DNA of 64,000 nucleotides from Cystobasidiopsis lactophilus (GCA_001599975.1 BCIO01000002.1:1302001-1366000); one strand, 5' to 3'. Numbered from the stretch's first letter, positions 25,148 through 36,625 are shown. A program made the numbers and translations. The notes: generated from the letters alone by a model not told the origin.

Positions 25148-27085
25148 ATGGCCCGCCAGCCCAACATGTAGGTGCTCGCTCGGCCTTTGGCATCATGCGC
25201 ATGACGCTGACGGAGCTGTATTTGCTGCAGCGTTTATGTGAGCTCTGGTCACACGACACCGCTCTTCGGGCGAAAATTCTGAACTCCTGTACCTGGCGCT
25301 ACAGATCATGGGCGACCAGATGAACGCCCCCATCCTGCCCATCTACACCGACGACTCGCCGGTCAAAATGCCCCATCTGAGCAAGCTGGCCAAGGAGGGC
25401 GTCGTGTTCGAAAACGCCTACACCAACTCGCCACTCTGCGCCCCGTCCCGCTTCTCGATGGTCTCTGGCCGCCTGCCGTCCAAGATTCACGGCTGGGACA
25501 ACGCAGCGACCATGCCCTCGGACGTTCCCACCTACGCGCACGCCCTGCGCATGTCCGGCTACCATACCGCTTTGGCCGGCAAGATGGTGCGTGGCGGCAA
25601 TGTTTACATTTCGCGCAGCTCGAGCTCACTCGCTGGCTTCGTGCCCTGTGCAGCACTTCATTGGCCCTGACCAGCTCCACGGCTACGAGGAGCGCCTGAC
25701 CACCGATATCTACCCGGCGGACTTCGGCTGGACCGTCGACTGGCGCTACCAGAGCGTCCGCGCCGATTGGTGAGCCCGATACCGCCTCGTGTGGGCGCCA
25801 TTCAGTGTATCTTACACCCTCTGCTTAGGTACCACAACATGTCGTCTGTTCTCGAGGCTGGCCCTTGCTTCACGTCCAACCAATTAGATTGTGCGTTGCT
25901 CCGTTGCTCTTCTAGCTTCTTCCGCTTTGAGCTAAATTCGCTGGGGCTTATCACAGACGACGAGGAAGTCGTTTACCAATCCAAGAAGTACCTCTGGAAG
26001 CGCGCCCGCCAGCACCGGGATCAGCCGTTCTGCCTCACCATGTCGCTCACCCACCCGCACGACCCTTATGCCGCCCGCCAAGAGTACTGGGACATGTACG
26101 AGGGTGTCGACATCCCCTTGCCCAAGCACACCGTGCCCCAAGACAAGCAGGACGCCCACTCCAAGCGCCTGCTGCATGTTATCGACCTGTGGGGCAAGGA
26201 CCTGCCGGAGGAGGACATCAAGCGAGCTCGCAGAGCCTATTTTGCCAACTGCACCTACGTCGACGACAAGATCGGCCAGGTCGTCGAGGTGCTTAAGCAG
26301 TCGGGCCTCATGGAGAACACCATCATCGTTTTCTCCGGCGACCACGGCGACATGCTCGGCGAGCGCGGCCTCTGGTACAAGATGTCCTACTTTGAGGGCT
26401 CAGCCCGCGTGCCCATGGTTTTCCACTACCCCAAGGCTTGGGAGCCCAAACGCGTGCCGGAGTGCGTCTCCACGCTCGACATCTTCCCAACTTTCGTCGA
26501 GATGGTCGGCGGCACCAAGACGCTGGAGGATGACTGCGGCTTGGTTTTGGAGGGCAAGAGCATGGTGCCGCACTTGACTGGCACTGGAGGCCACGACGAA
26601 GTCATCGGCGAATACTTTGGCGAGGTGAGCGGTCTCCTGCCGATGCTCCGACGAGCGATTTTTGAAGATTGCGTTCTCAGGGCACTATCACACCTTTGTT
26701 CATGATTCGCCGTGGCCCTTGGAAGTTCATCTACGCCGACTCCGACGCACCTTTGCTTTTCAACTTGGAGGACGATCCGCAAGAGCTCAAGAACTTGGCC
26801 GCTGAAGGCAGCCACGAAGACATCCAAGTCCTCAACTCGTTCCTCGACGAGATCAAGATCCGCTGGGATGTTGACCGCCTGCGCAAAGAGGTCCTCGACT
26901 CCCAAGCCCGCCGCCGCTACGTGGCCGCCTCGCTGCGCGTCGGCAACGTCACCCACTGGGACTTCCAGCCCAAGTTTGACGCCACCAAGGAATACATCCG
27001 CAACTTCTCCGAGCAAGGCATCCTCGACGAAGCCGAAGAGCGCGCTCGATTCCCGCCTGTCCAGTTCTCGTCCCTCCACCACTGA
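25148..27085 (+). CDS. Choline-sulfatase-type sulfatase
   Basis: Sulfate-ester hydrolase expected to release choline and sulfate from choline-O-sulfate. The protein MARQPN-IVY-IMGDQMNAPILPIYTDD is assembled across two introns with a 7-base exon (25231-25237) between them. The sulfatase signature CAPSR at 25437-25451 (SPLCAPSRFSMVSG) holds the cysteine that is converted to formylglycine. Metal and substrate segments are GYHTALAGKM-HFIGPDQLHGYEERL, DIYPADFGWTVDW, HNMSSVLEAGPC, SLTHPHDPYAARQEYWDMYEG and FSGDHGDMLGERGLWYKMS. The C-terminal MIRRGPWKFIYADSDAP follows the last intron. The match to the BetC/choline-sulfatase group is strong over the whole length. No choline oxidase or dehydrogenase lies beside it. 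Confidence 0.93.
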
Positions 27086-27362
27086 TTACTCGGCACTTTC
27101 GCTCCACCCTCACTCACCACCATTCGCATTTTGCATTGACACGACCACACTTAACGACCTTTCTCTCTCAACGCTTCCGGCTTACAATTGTGCTCAACCT
27201 GTATCAACTTACGACCTCTCCTGGGCTTTCGCTTCTTCGCTGTCAATTACTATTATAACTAGTCTAGTCAATCTCTCTGGAATTAATTGGCTACATTCTC
27301 CCCGCACTTCAGCTGCTTTGCCACCTTGCGAGATTCGCCTCTTTTGACCCGCAACGATTCCA

Positions 27363-28036
27363 ATGGTCTTCCTAGGGCGCACCTCGCGCTGGCTGCGCCC
27401 GATAAATGTGCCTTCTCTTAGAAGTTACGTCCACTCGAAGGTCATCGTACCATCAAGTAGCGGCCGAGAGCTGGCCTTGACCGTGGTCTTCATCTCGTCC
27501 AAACTTTCGACCCTCGAGCCCAAGTTTGTATTTGAACTGCTCGCTTTAGGAATATTCTGACCGTCTGAAACAGATCCTGGAGCAACTGGACTGCTGCCTT
27601 CGCCGAAAAGGGCTACGCGTCTCACTGCGTCCACCTAGAGCGCAATCTCGATGCCAAGCTCACAGAAACGCTGGCATCTCATGAGCAAGGTATGCTCAAA
27701 GTTGAACACAATAGCGTTTTGTCTAACCTGGACAAAGACTTGAGAGAGGCTATCAAGGAGCTGTCGCCACCTTTGCTCCTTGCTCAGGGGGAGGACGCGC
27801 TCATTGCTGAAGCCTTCGTCTCGTCTAATCCGCTACAAGGCTTGGTTCTCGTCCATCCAGCATCTAGGCCAGAAGAGATCGAATTCAATTACGAGGCCCA
27901 TTTCCCCATCGCGCTCGTTGGTGGCCAAGGGCATCGGCTCGGCGCGGGCACTGCCAAAGTCCGCCCGCTAGATGCAGCCAAGAGCGAAGCCGAAGAGATT
28001 GAGGCCGTGCTGGATTGGGTCGACGAGGTGCTCTGA
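27363..28036 (+). CDS. Small alpha/beta-hydrolase-like protein, possibly mitochondrial
   Basis: Protein of about 210 residues with one intron (donor near 27532, acceptor CAG at 27573). The arginine-rich, acid-free start MVFLGRTSRWLRPINVPSLR looks like a mitochondrial targeting sequence. SWSNWTAAFAEKGYASHCVHLERNL and LLLAQGEDALIAEAFVSSNPLQGLVLVHPASRP (split here by the reader) align with the beta-strand and nucleophile-elbow region of alpha/beta hydrolases. The usual G-x-S-x-G is replaced by A-Q-G-E-D-A, so a catalytic serine is not evident. The end HFPIALVGGQGHRLG is typical of the fold. Function unknown; it may be a non-catalytic member. It converges with the Kelch gene, 62 bases between stops. 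Confidence 0.7.
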
Positions 28037-28098
28037 AGCTGGACGGGGCCAAGAGCCAGATCGAGGGAGGAGTGGGCTGAGTGTGATGGAGGGCACTT

Positions 28099-30561
28099 TC
28101 ACCGGCGATTCCGGTTATCTGCCGTCGACGCTGCCGTCCCACCTGCCGTCGTCTCGCCATCATCCAGGCCAGCGGACGCCTGGATGCGCTCGATCTCCAT
28201 CAGGATGGGCCGGTACTGCTCATAGCGGTCGTCGGCCAGCTTGAAGCCGTCGGTGCGCATCTGCTTGCCCCGGCTCTGCTCGTTCTTCTGGTGCGCCTTG
28301 CCAGCCCAGTAGTCGCGGGTGCGCTCGTAGAAGGCCTTCAAGTTCTCGCCGGGAAGCGGCGTGCTCAGCCGGTCCTCTTCCGTTCGGCTTTCGTTGGGCA
28401 GCTTGGAGACGGCAAGGAAGGCTTCTACCTTCTTATCGAGGTTGGGCTGGGGAGGCGACGAATGTATGATTAGGCGGTGTCCTCATGATTCAATGAGAAT
28501 ATCAAATGCTCACTATTGAGGTCTCTGGAGCTCTGGAAGGCTCGGGCACGCGCTCGATGTTGTCGTCATCCTCTTCGTCGTCGGATGACTCCGAGAAGTT
28601 GCCGTCCTTCTCCGCTTCCTCATCTTCGTCTTCGTCCTCGCCATTCCAGACGATCTGAGATTCCTTCAAGCAATTCCATTCCTGATGGCCCATTGTCAAT
28701 TCGAGCAAATTGAGCACATTCTCAAATGCGCTCACATTCATCTTGGTGAGATCGATGGCGTAGAAGTCGTCCAGCGTCGCTTCCAAGTCCTTGGTCTCTA
28801 AGATGCCACCATAAAGGTAGAGTGTGTTCCGTTGGACCGCCAGCATGGTGTTGTAGCGCTCGCACGGGATAGACCGGTCGATTTCTTCCGGCGCTGGCTC
28901 TGGAGCTGGAGCCCCTTCTACCGGCGCCACTGGCGTGGGAGGTTGCAGCTCTCCGTCGCTGTTGTACTCGGCGTCTTCGTCGTCTTCATCCCCTGAGGAC
29001 GCCGAGTCTTGCGCTGGTGTAGGAGCCGCTACAACCGGTGCCGGCTTGGGCTTGCGCCGCCGCCCGCCGGATTTGCCACCCTTGGCTTTCTTCAGGTTGA
29101 GCGAGATCCACCTCCCGTTGCCCGTGAGTTGATATCCGAACTGTATGCCTTGCAAAAATCAATAGAGACTATCTCTATATAGGTAATGTCACATACCAGG
29201 TCGTTGTAGAACGAGCTGGTCAGAACGTCCTCGACTGAATCATCGTCGAACACCCCTCCAAACAAAACGCCTGTCCACATCGTGATCGGTTTAGCTGATT
29301 CACACTACAGCTCATAGTCGAAAGAGAACGAACCCATAGATTTGTTGGCCCAATGAGCCATGGTGGTGCCGCTCCGGAGGCTGGGCGCATAACCGACCTT
29401 TTTCCGCTTCTCCCACTTGACGTCCGCCGATGAGAAAGCCGAGCCAGTCTTGACCTCTTCCAGGCGCAAGAGCCAGGTGTCTTCTAGCGGGATGCCCTTT
29501 GCTTTTTTCCCCGTGTACTCTTTTGTGTAACCCCCTGTTCTCCGTGATATCGCTCACTCAGCCAGAATATGGCTGAAGGGTAAACGACGGGACGAACCGT
29601 GCAATATAGCGCCTTCAGCACAAGGCAAGAAGCTGAAGCCCGACCTGGCCCTCGGTTTCCGATCGACCTCCTTCTGCTGCACCTCGTACCACCGATACTC
29701 GCCCAAATCAAACAACCACAGATCGCCCAGGTAGGTCGTCTTGATCCCCACATCTTGAAAGCCACCGAAGAGGACCAAGAAGTTCTTCCAGAGCACCATC
29801 CGGTGCCCGGAGCGGGCGGACGGTCGGAGCCGGGTGTCGAACCGCTCCCATGTCAGCGTTGGCAGGTCGAAAGCCCAGAGATCTCGGAAGTGGTGGAAAG
29901 CGGTCTGGTTGGCAGAGGCGAACTCGCCCCCAAATAGCCACAGTTTCCCTCCGCCTCCCGGGGTGGGCACCAGCTGGTGAGCGGATCTTGGGGAGGGCGA
30001 GTTGGGCGAGGAGATGCGCTTCCACTCGTTCTTGTCTGGCACGAAGCGGTAGAGGTCGTTATAGAAGAAGCAGCTCTGGCCACTGCACACCGTCCACAAA
30101 CAATTAGAAATGCAAAGGCGCATTTCAAAGTAGAGGAGGGGCGACTTGCTCGAAGAACTCGCCGCCAAAGAACCACAGATCTGGCGAGACGGGACACGGC
30201 ACCAGCGTGGCATTGGCTCGCCTCGAGGGCGGGCCCAGAGAAGTCTCTTGGGTGACGGCATGCTGCTCTTCCCATTGTCTGTCAACACCCAAACTCTCAG
30301 TCTATTCTCCAAATCTGGGTTTGATGCAACTCACATTCTCAGCTCCTCCAGAGTCTTGAGCAGGTCCTCCTCGGTCTCGACCAGCTCGCCCGTCTTCTTC
30401 AGCCGCTTCTTCTCCAGCTTGGCCGCTTTGGTTTGCGCCTTCTTCCGCTTCCTGTCCGCAAAACAAAACCAGGGGATCACTTGTTGTACTTTAGGAGATT
30501 GAGGAAGGAGGAAAACGGACTGCGCTTTCAAAGCTGCCTTGTCTGGCTTTTTGGCTGGCAT
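28099..30561 (-). CDS. Kelch-repeat protein of the KLHDC4/Kel3 type
   Basis: Kelch beta-propeller protein, roughly 640 residues. It starts MPAKKPDKAALKAQ, then a Lys-rich helix (KRKKAQTKAAKLEKKRLKK) and ETEEDLLKTLEEL. Kelch blades include LWFFGGEFFE, FYNDLYRFVPDKNEWKRISS, PSPRSAHQLV, KLWLFGGEFAS, HFRDLWAFDLPTLTWERFD, PSARSGHRMVLWKNFLVLFGG, TYLGDLWLFDLGEYRWYEV and GVLFGGVFDDD. A large acidic insert (ESSDDEEDDDNIE) separates these from the last part, which contains YYWAGK-like RTRDYWAGKAHQKNEQSRGK and ends NRNRR. This order, with the Lys-rich start, acidic insert and basic DUF-like C-terminus, is that of KLHDC4 and yeast Kel3. The cellular role is poorly defined. Confidence 0.87.
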
Positions 30562-30831
30562 TTTCGAGTGTGAAAGCCCAGCGCCCAAAAATTCAAGCTT
30601 GTCGTTCGTCGAGGAAGGCAGTGGCAATAGCACAACTCTGAAAACCAAAGAACCACAAAGCAGAACAAGGCAAAAGCAAGGCAGGGGCAAAGCTGGCTGC
30701 TCAAGGTCAACAAGCAGCAACGAAGAGTCGGCGAGCGACATTCCCCTTTGGTTGGCAGCTGGTGCCGCCCCCTCGCAGCTTGGTCAAGACATCGATTAAG
30801 TCAGGCCACCAAGCCAAGGCGACAGGCCAAG

Positions 30832-32035
30832 ATGGACATGGACTTGGATGAGCCCTCGTTCGACCGGTCTGGTGCGTCTTGCTCCTCCCGTTGACAGGCA
30901 GTCTAGATAGCCAAGAGCTGGTACACAGCCTCGTTGGAGCCGATGGACTTGGACCCACAATGGACGCCGCCCAAGCCACCCGCCAAGTCGTTCCCAGTCG
31001 CCCCTTCACGCAGCCACAACAGCAGCCGGCCGCCGCTCAGGGAAGTCCTCAAGGCCACTCCTCAGCCACGTTCGCGCTCTCCAGAAGAGCCAGAGGAGCT
31101 ACCACCACCAAGCAACAGCAGGGACCTAATGCCGTCCGCGTCTTCGTCCAGCAAACAATCAGCGCCGGCGCCAATCGTCTCCTACTCCCAACACAACCAC
31201 CACTACGCCTCTCCCTCGCCTCCGATCCACCACCAGCAGCCTCACCAACCTCTGCTCAACCCAGAAACGCTGCTCAATTACTTCCAGCTGCTCTTCAACG
31301 CCTCGTTGATCCTCATCGCGCTCTACCTGCTCGGCTTGTTCTTGACCACGCTGGCGAGGGACGTGAACGACAAGGTGTCGGCCTACTCGGCGGAAGTGAG
31401 GGAGGAGATCTATGCGTGCGCCAGGCACTACCAGCAGGGCCGGTGCGGCACGCCAGAGGTCATTGAGATGGCTTTCAGGCATTGCGAGGGGTGGAAGGCC
31501 TGCATGGAGAGGTGCGCTTGTCCCTTTCACCTTCAGATGCTTCAGAATCTTAGCATGTGGCCGAATGTCGCACAGGGACCCGAATAAGATTGGCCGGGCG
31601 AGAGTGGGAGCGGAAACGATCGCCGAAGTGGTCAATGGCTTCGTCGAAGTCTTGTCCTTCCGAACCATCGTTCGTCTCCCTCCCTCCCCCAGTGCCTTCC
31701 GCGCACAGTCACTGAAACAGGTGGGGGTGGACGAACAGATTTTCTTATTGACGCTGTTCAGCCTGTCCATCTACCTCTTCAACTCGGCCATCTCCTCCAA
31801 AAAGCAGCAGTACTCCAACCACCCACCGCCGCCGGGGCCCATGGGCTTACACCCGCCCAACCCGCTGCTGTACCAGGCTCAGCCGTATTGGCTCGGAGCG
31901 CCACATTCCGTCCCGCCCCAGCAGCCGCCAATGGGCTTGTCGCCTTCCCCCTCGCCCACGCTCTCAGCGATGGAGATCGACGTCCCGGCGGAAGGGCAGG
32001 GGAAAGCGAAGAGGCGGAAAGGGTGGTTTGGCTAG
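30832..32035 (+). CDS. BRL1: Brr6/Brl1-family nuclear-envelope membrane protein
   Basis: Integral protein of the inner nuclear membrane needed for nuclear pore assembly and lipid balance (family knowledge). It starts MDMDLDEPSFDRS, with a disordered Pro/Ser/His-rich N-terminus. The conserved Brr6 domain begins with helix 1 (LFNASLILIALYLLGLFLTT). The perinuclear loop carries the four family cysteines (CARHYQQGRC and CEGWKACMER), then DPNKIGRARVGAETIAEVVN, and helix 2 is QIFLLTLFSLSIYLFNSAIS. The C-terminus is Pro-rich and ends KRRKGWFG. Four exons or so. I cannot separate BRL1 from BRR6 by sequence alone. Basidiomycetes usually have a single member. Confidence 0.88.
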
Positions 32036-32362
32036 AGCTCGTGGCCACCTTAAACGCTTTTTGTACTTGTTCATTTGGGAACGATCATTGGCATGGCAAC
32101 ATCATCATCTTATGCATCTTTCAAGGGCCCGCAGCAGTGACACGTTCGCAGGGTCTCAGGGTCAAACTCTCGCTTGCGACCAAGGCAGCAATTGCAAAGT
32201 ACAGAACCGACTTGCGCGAAGTTTCCATCTCTCAAATCTAACTTCTCGCGCGTGAACTGCGCCATTCGTTATCTGTGCGCCCAATACTTCTAGACGTTTT
32301 CACGTCTGGAAGAGGTTCGGGCTGTCGAGTCGAGCCTAATAGCAAAATGGTCTGTCGCACGC

Positions 32363-33722
32363 TCAAGCGTCCGCGTCGGATTCCTCGTCGCCTGTGAATA
32401 GACGAAATCACATCAGAAAGCCATAAGCGTGGCCGTCTAAAGTAAAGCGCCTCCTCACCTGAGACCTCCTTGTTCTCTCTCGCCACCCGCTCCATGAGTG
32501 CGTTGAGCTCCACGTCGTCGCTCTCCGAGACCGCTTTCGGCTGTGTAGCCATCCGACTCTCGATTAGCCAACTGGCCCACAAGGCCAAAAGAGGGGACGA
32601 GAAGGCGCACTTTTAGCTTGACCACGCACTGGCCGCCGTCCTCCTCGATGACCTCCTTGATCCGCTCCACCGCCAACTCCAGCTTCTCGATCGCCCCCGC
32701 TTTGTCTGTCGCGTTGGAAATGAGCACGTAGAGCGGCGGGGCGATGAGGCGGATGTCGATGGGGATCACGTCGGTCTTGAGCGCGGCGCCGGCGGCCAAG
32801 GCTTTTTGGATGGCGAGCACGCCGGCGTAGGAGAAGCAGGTCAGCTCGATGTCGGCTCGGACCTTGACCGGCTGCGGGGTGAGCCGGCGGGCAATGTTCG
32901 CTTGTAGCTCGAGTCGGACGTCTTCTGGTAAGTTGAATTCGGCGAATACTGAATCCGGCTCCCTGTGCGCAGGTGGCTAATGAATCAGAAACAGTTACTG
33001 ATAGAGGAGGGGCAAGCAACAACGCACGTAATGGCGATTTTGAAGGCTTCGTGGGCGTGGCCGTACTTTTTGTACAGCGGCCACGCAATCATCGAGTTGA
33101 GCTCCTCCAGGTCCCGGCCCGTCTTGTCCGCCACGTGCCGCATGATGGAGTGGACGGTCTTGGACTTGTTGTAGCGCTCCTCGCACTTTGCAATGTCCTC
33201 CGCGCTCACTCGCCGCTTTGACAAGTCGATGTAGCCTGTGTGAGACGAAGAGCCCAATCAGCTCTTGGAGAAGAACAGATTGAGGTGACGGAAACGCACC
33301 TTTTTCCTTGTCGACTCGCATGACGACGACGACCTCGTTGCGGCCGACGCGGATGAGCTTTTGGATGGACCGTATCCGCCGCCTGGACAGCTCGGACAAG
33401 AGGATCATGCCTTCGATGTTGTCGTACTCCAGCTGTCCACAGCAGTCGAACAAACGTGAGCACAAAGGTAGTCTCAGAGGGAGGCAGACGCAGACGGACC
33501 AGTTTCACATAGGCTCCCATCTCCTGAATCTGCTTCACTTGGACCATCTGTGCGGCACGGTTGTTTTCAAGACCCAATTCAGTGTCTTAAGTAGCCAAGC
33601 AGCACGCACGACCAGCTCATCCACCTCCGGAAACCTGCGTTTTCCCAAATTTTGAGTGACGCCCTCGAGCGAGCGGCGGGCGGCAGGGGCCTTTTCACGC
33701 ACTGGGGTTCGTAGTACCGCAT
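32363..33722 (-). CDS. SUI2: Translation initiation factor eIF2 subunit alpha
   Basis: Subunit of the eIF2 ternary complex that delivers initiator tRNA to the ribosome. [15 protein letters not shown] is joined across a short intron, then [20 protein letters not shown] and the S1-domain block [19 protein letters not shown]. That block contains the regulatory serine (Ser51 in SELSRRR) phosphorylated by Gcn2-type kinases. [36 protein letters not shown] and [18 protein letters not shown] follow. The C-terminal domain includes [16 protein letters not shown] and [20 protein letters not shown]. The protein ends with an acidic tail, DEESDADA. Seven or eight exons, no defects. Confidence 0.95.
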
Positions 33723-34293
33723 CTTGGCTTGGCTCTCTCCGCTTCTGGAATCGATCGCAGGCCGGTCTTGAGCGGGCAAAGGTGCCAAAAGTGACGGACG
33801 AGTCAAGGCAAAAGAATTCGCGGCGAGCGCCTTTTGGCGAGCAGCCGTGAACTCGCTTGCTTCTGGTTGCGCTTCGAGCTTGCGCTCTGGCTTTGATGTT
33901 CGACCTAAATGCTCGATGCCGCTGTTGCTAAAGCCAGACAGACGCAGTGGCTCTGGACATTGTCCTGCTCGCCAAAACCTCATGCCGGCCAATGACAGTT
34001 TCTGCTTGATCTTCGGCTTGTCTTTCTGTCTCTGGACGTTCTTCAACGGCGCATGGATCCTATCTGATTGCCATTGGTTGGAGATTGGAGGCGAGAGTCG
34101 ACCTCATCTCGCAATTTGCCACCGCCTTCCTACCTTCTTCGCCTATGATTTGCAGAGTGGGCTTCCCGCAATTTAAGAAAACAAGGCCCACCCCGACCTT
34201 CATGATCTAGTAACGCAGGCGTTCGGTTCGGACGAAATCACATTGCAGAGTCTAGGCTCTGACAAGGCAATAAGCTTGCTCAAGGACGAATCC
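33723..34293. other. Intergenic upstream of eIF2-alpha
   Basis: About 570 bases between the orphan-gene stop and the eIF2-alpha start. No coding sequence or repeat recognised. Confidence 0.5.
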
Positions 34294-34809
34294 CTAGCCA
34301 TGATGGACGATATGGGTGGCATCATCAGGGTCGCCGTACAGGACCTGCACCTCCCGTCCTGTATGCCCTGCTGCTTTCTTCCAAGTTGCCTTGCCACCTG
34401 TGTTGAGAAGACCCTTGGCGTAGGCCAGACCAGCTTCGCGCTCATGGTTCCAGACGGCCGCTGTGATTGCGGTTCCATATCCCTTGCCATCGCTAAAGCT
34501 GTAGATGCGGTGATGAAAGGTGGCGTGCTGGTAGTTCGAGTCGAACATGCGAGAGATCAAGGTGAATCCTTTCGGATCGTCTGCCGACGGAGCGAACCCC
34601 ACGCCAATGAAGTAGGTGGAGCTGTAACGCAAGCTCATGGCTTCGCCCAAGGCTTCATAGCCCCCCTGCTTTGGAAACTCCCTTGCGATTATGCTCTTCA
34701 GCGCTTCGTTATGGGTTTTACTGTCGCTTCGTTGGTACAGTTGGAGCCTCTCGGTATCGGTAATAGAGTAGTAGCGCATTTCGATCTCAGGGGGCTGCGA
34801 CGAAACCAT
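34294..34809 (-). CDS. Orphan protein, 171 residues, single exon
   Basis: Uninterrupted reading frame beginning MVSSQPPEIEMRYYSITDTERLQLYQ and ending THIVHHG. The central part (YFIGVGFAPSADDPKGFTLI, then HHRIYSFSDGKGYGTAITAAVWNHE) has the alternating hydrophobic and polar pattern of a folded domain. I do not recognise the family. The same frame stays open for about 20 codons upstream and reads like a hydrophobic segment (AAFVATIPLLANPSDFA). That stretch has no ATG and no splice acceptor, so I start at the ATG. Divergent from the SDR gene. The lack of introns sets it apart from its neighbours. Confidence 0.5.
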   Translation of the reverse strand: MVSSQPPEIEMRYYSITDTERLQLYQRSDSKTHNEALKSIIAREFPKQGGYEALGEAMSLRYSSTYFIGVGFAPSADDPKGFTLISRMFDSNYQHATFHHRIYSFSDGKGYGTAITAAVWNHEREAGLAYAKGLLNTGGKATWKKAAGHTGREVQVLYGDPDDATHIVHHG

Positions 34810-35539
34810 TGCGAAATCGGAGGGATTTGCAAGCAGCGGTATGGTGGCGACAAAAGCGGCCAGTCACGGCGGCGTCACTGCAAGCCCGGTCTTTTCAACG
34901 GTCATCCTCAACGTTATTTGCAGTGGTCAAATTGCACCTACCTGGACCTCTGACTCCGGCTGGCCGTCGGACGAAAGCAAGAAACGGCTTGGAACATTAA
35001 GAAGAACGCTGCTCCGGTCTGCTAGAATTCCCTTTGTCCTCGAGAGCACTCTCACTGTCTCAAGGTTCGGTTCACCCAGATTCATAAGTTCCCAAGGACG
35101 ATTGATGCTCCACATGAGAGCGGGTCGTCAAGTCTACCAGCTTGCATGGGGCGGTTCGGTAGCGACAGGCGACAAATCCCTTCTTTCGGGCTATGGGCGA
35201 GACCTCGAAGCAAGCTGGATGCAATAGCTACTAGAGGATCATATCTCGTGTAATTGCCATGTAAACTATGACCGAACGCGAGCGCCCGCCATGGCCACTC
35301 ACTTTCCGCGGTGCTTGGAAGAGGACAACCGCCTTCCTCACACTTGCTTCGGCGCTTTGCTGCCTTCTGCTGATCGGCACTTGGACAAGATGTGCCACAC
35401 GGCTGCTTCCCCTCCATATTCATGAGATGGTTAAAATCGCCACTTTCGGCACGCCCCGCTGTCGGGCAACTCCAAGTCGGGCAAGCTGCCGTCCAAGCAA
35501 CTGCCTTGACTTTCAACAGTTCAGTCAACTTTAACCAAC
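34810..35539. other. Intergenic: divergent region between orphan gene and SDR
   Basis: About 730 bases. A minus-strand frame at 34927-35115 (starting MWSINRPWELMNLGEPNLET) has protein-like composition and a GTAGGT donor at its end. I could not join it to the orphan gene in frame, so it is not called. Confidence 0.45.
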
Positions 35540-36625
35540 ATGCCCGGACGATTGGAAGGTCTCGCAACCGTGGTGACCGGAGCCAGCAGCGGGAACGGAC
35601 GCGCCATTGCTCTGGCCTTTGCGAAAGAGGGCGCCCGGGTTCTCTGCCTTGATCTGCAAGCCGAATCCAGATTGGTCGACCACGACGGCAAGGATACCAC
35701 GGATGCCTTGATTGTCAAATCTGGAGGAACTGCCGCCTTCCAGAAAACGAATGTGACCAGTGCCGAAGATGTGCAAGCTGCCGTCGCCAAGTGCGTCGAG
35801 TTGTATGGCCGTTTGGACGTTTGGGTCAATAAGTGGGTCCCATTGTTATCTCTTCACAACGACAACAGTCTTTGAATCCACGAATTGTAGCGCTGGCATC
35901 CTCACTGGCTACTGCGTCTTTGCGGACGAGCCTGAGGCCGCTTTCGACAAAATGATCGCTGTGAACACGAAGGGTACTTGGCTTGGTACCAAGTGAGCCT
36001 TCTCTGCTGCAGCAAGATGGGCACTGGCTGACAGAGCTTTGCCTCAGATATGCTGCTTTGCAAATGAAACAGCAGACCCCCAGGCAATACGAGGACCACG
36101 CCGTGCGCGGTACTATCGTTAACATCGCCTCTGCATCAGGCTTGAGGGCCGATTATGGGCTAGGTGTGTTGCCTTTTGACGTTGCCCATCGACAAGCACC
36201 ATTCTGACGGTATCGAGCAGGCGGCTATACGGCGTCCAAAGTGCGTGCCAACTTTCTGGGATATTCTTCCTGCTCATACTAAACGCATTGCACGTGCAGT
36301 GGGCTGTTGTCGGGATGACGAGATGCGCTGCACTGGACCACGCCAAGGACCTTGTCAACATTTCCAGCGTTTGCCCCGGACCTATCTCTACTCCTATGAA
36401 TGCAGCAGCTCTTGCAGACCCAGCTGTTCGACAAATGATTCTCGACCGCTCGCCGAGAGGAGATATCGGACAGCCGGCCGATGTTGCTCGCGCGTGCATT
36501 TTCTTGTCCTCGGCAGATGGCCAATGGTGCACCGGCATGGAGCTCACAGTTGGTAGGTCATTTTTCTGGATACTTGCTCGGTATGGCTCAATCTGTGTGA
36601 AGATGGAGCCTTCAGCATCAAATAA
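35540..36625 (+). CDS. Short-chain dehydrogenase/reductase
   Basis: NAD(P)-dependent oxidoreductase of the classical SDR family, about 270 residues. The cofactor motif TGASSGNG sits in LATVVTGASSGNGRAIALAF. NNAG is rebuilt across intron 35833-35890 (VN-NAGIL), the catalytic serine lies in IVNIASASGL, and the catalytic Y-x3-K is GGYTASK. The last motif falls on a separate 20-base exon (36221-36240). Then WAVVGMTRCAALDHAK, VCPGPISTPM, SPRGDIGQPADVARACIFLSS and, after the last intron, the ending TVDGAFSIK. The acidic residue after strand 2 (VLCLDLQ) favours NAD over NADP. The substrate is unknown. An AATAAA overlaps the stop codon. Confidence 0.9.

Noticed and set aside
34927-35115. Possible first exon of the orphan gene at 34294-34809
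   Set aside because: All acceptors between it and the orphan ATG lead into stops or the wrong frame.
35082-35567. Minus-strand frame of about 160 codons opposite the SDR start
   Set aside because: It overlaps the SDR start codon, no recognisable domain, start codon weak.
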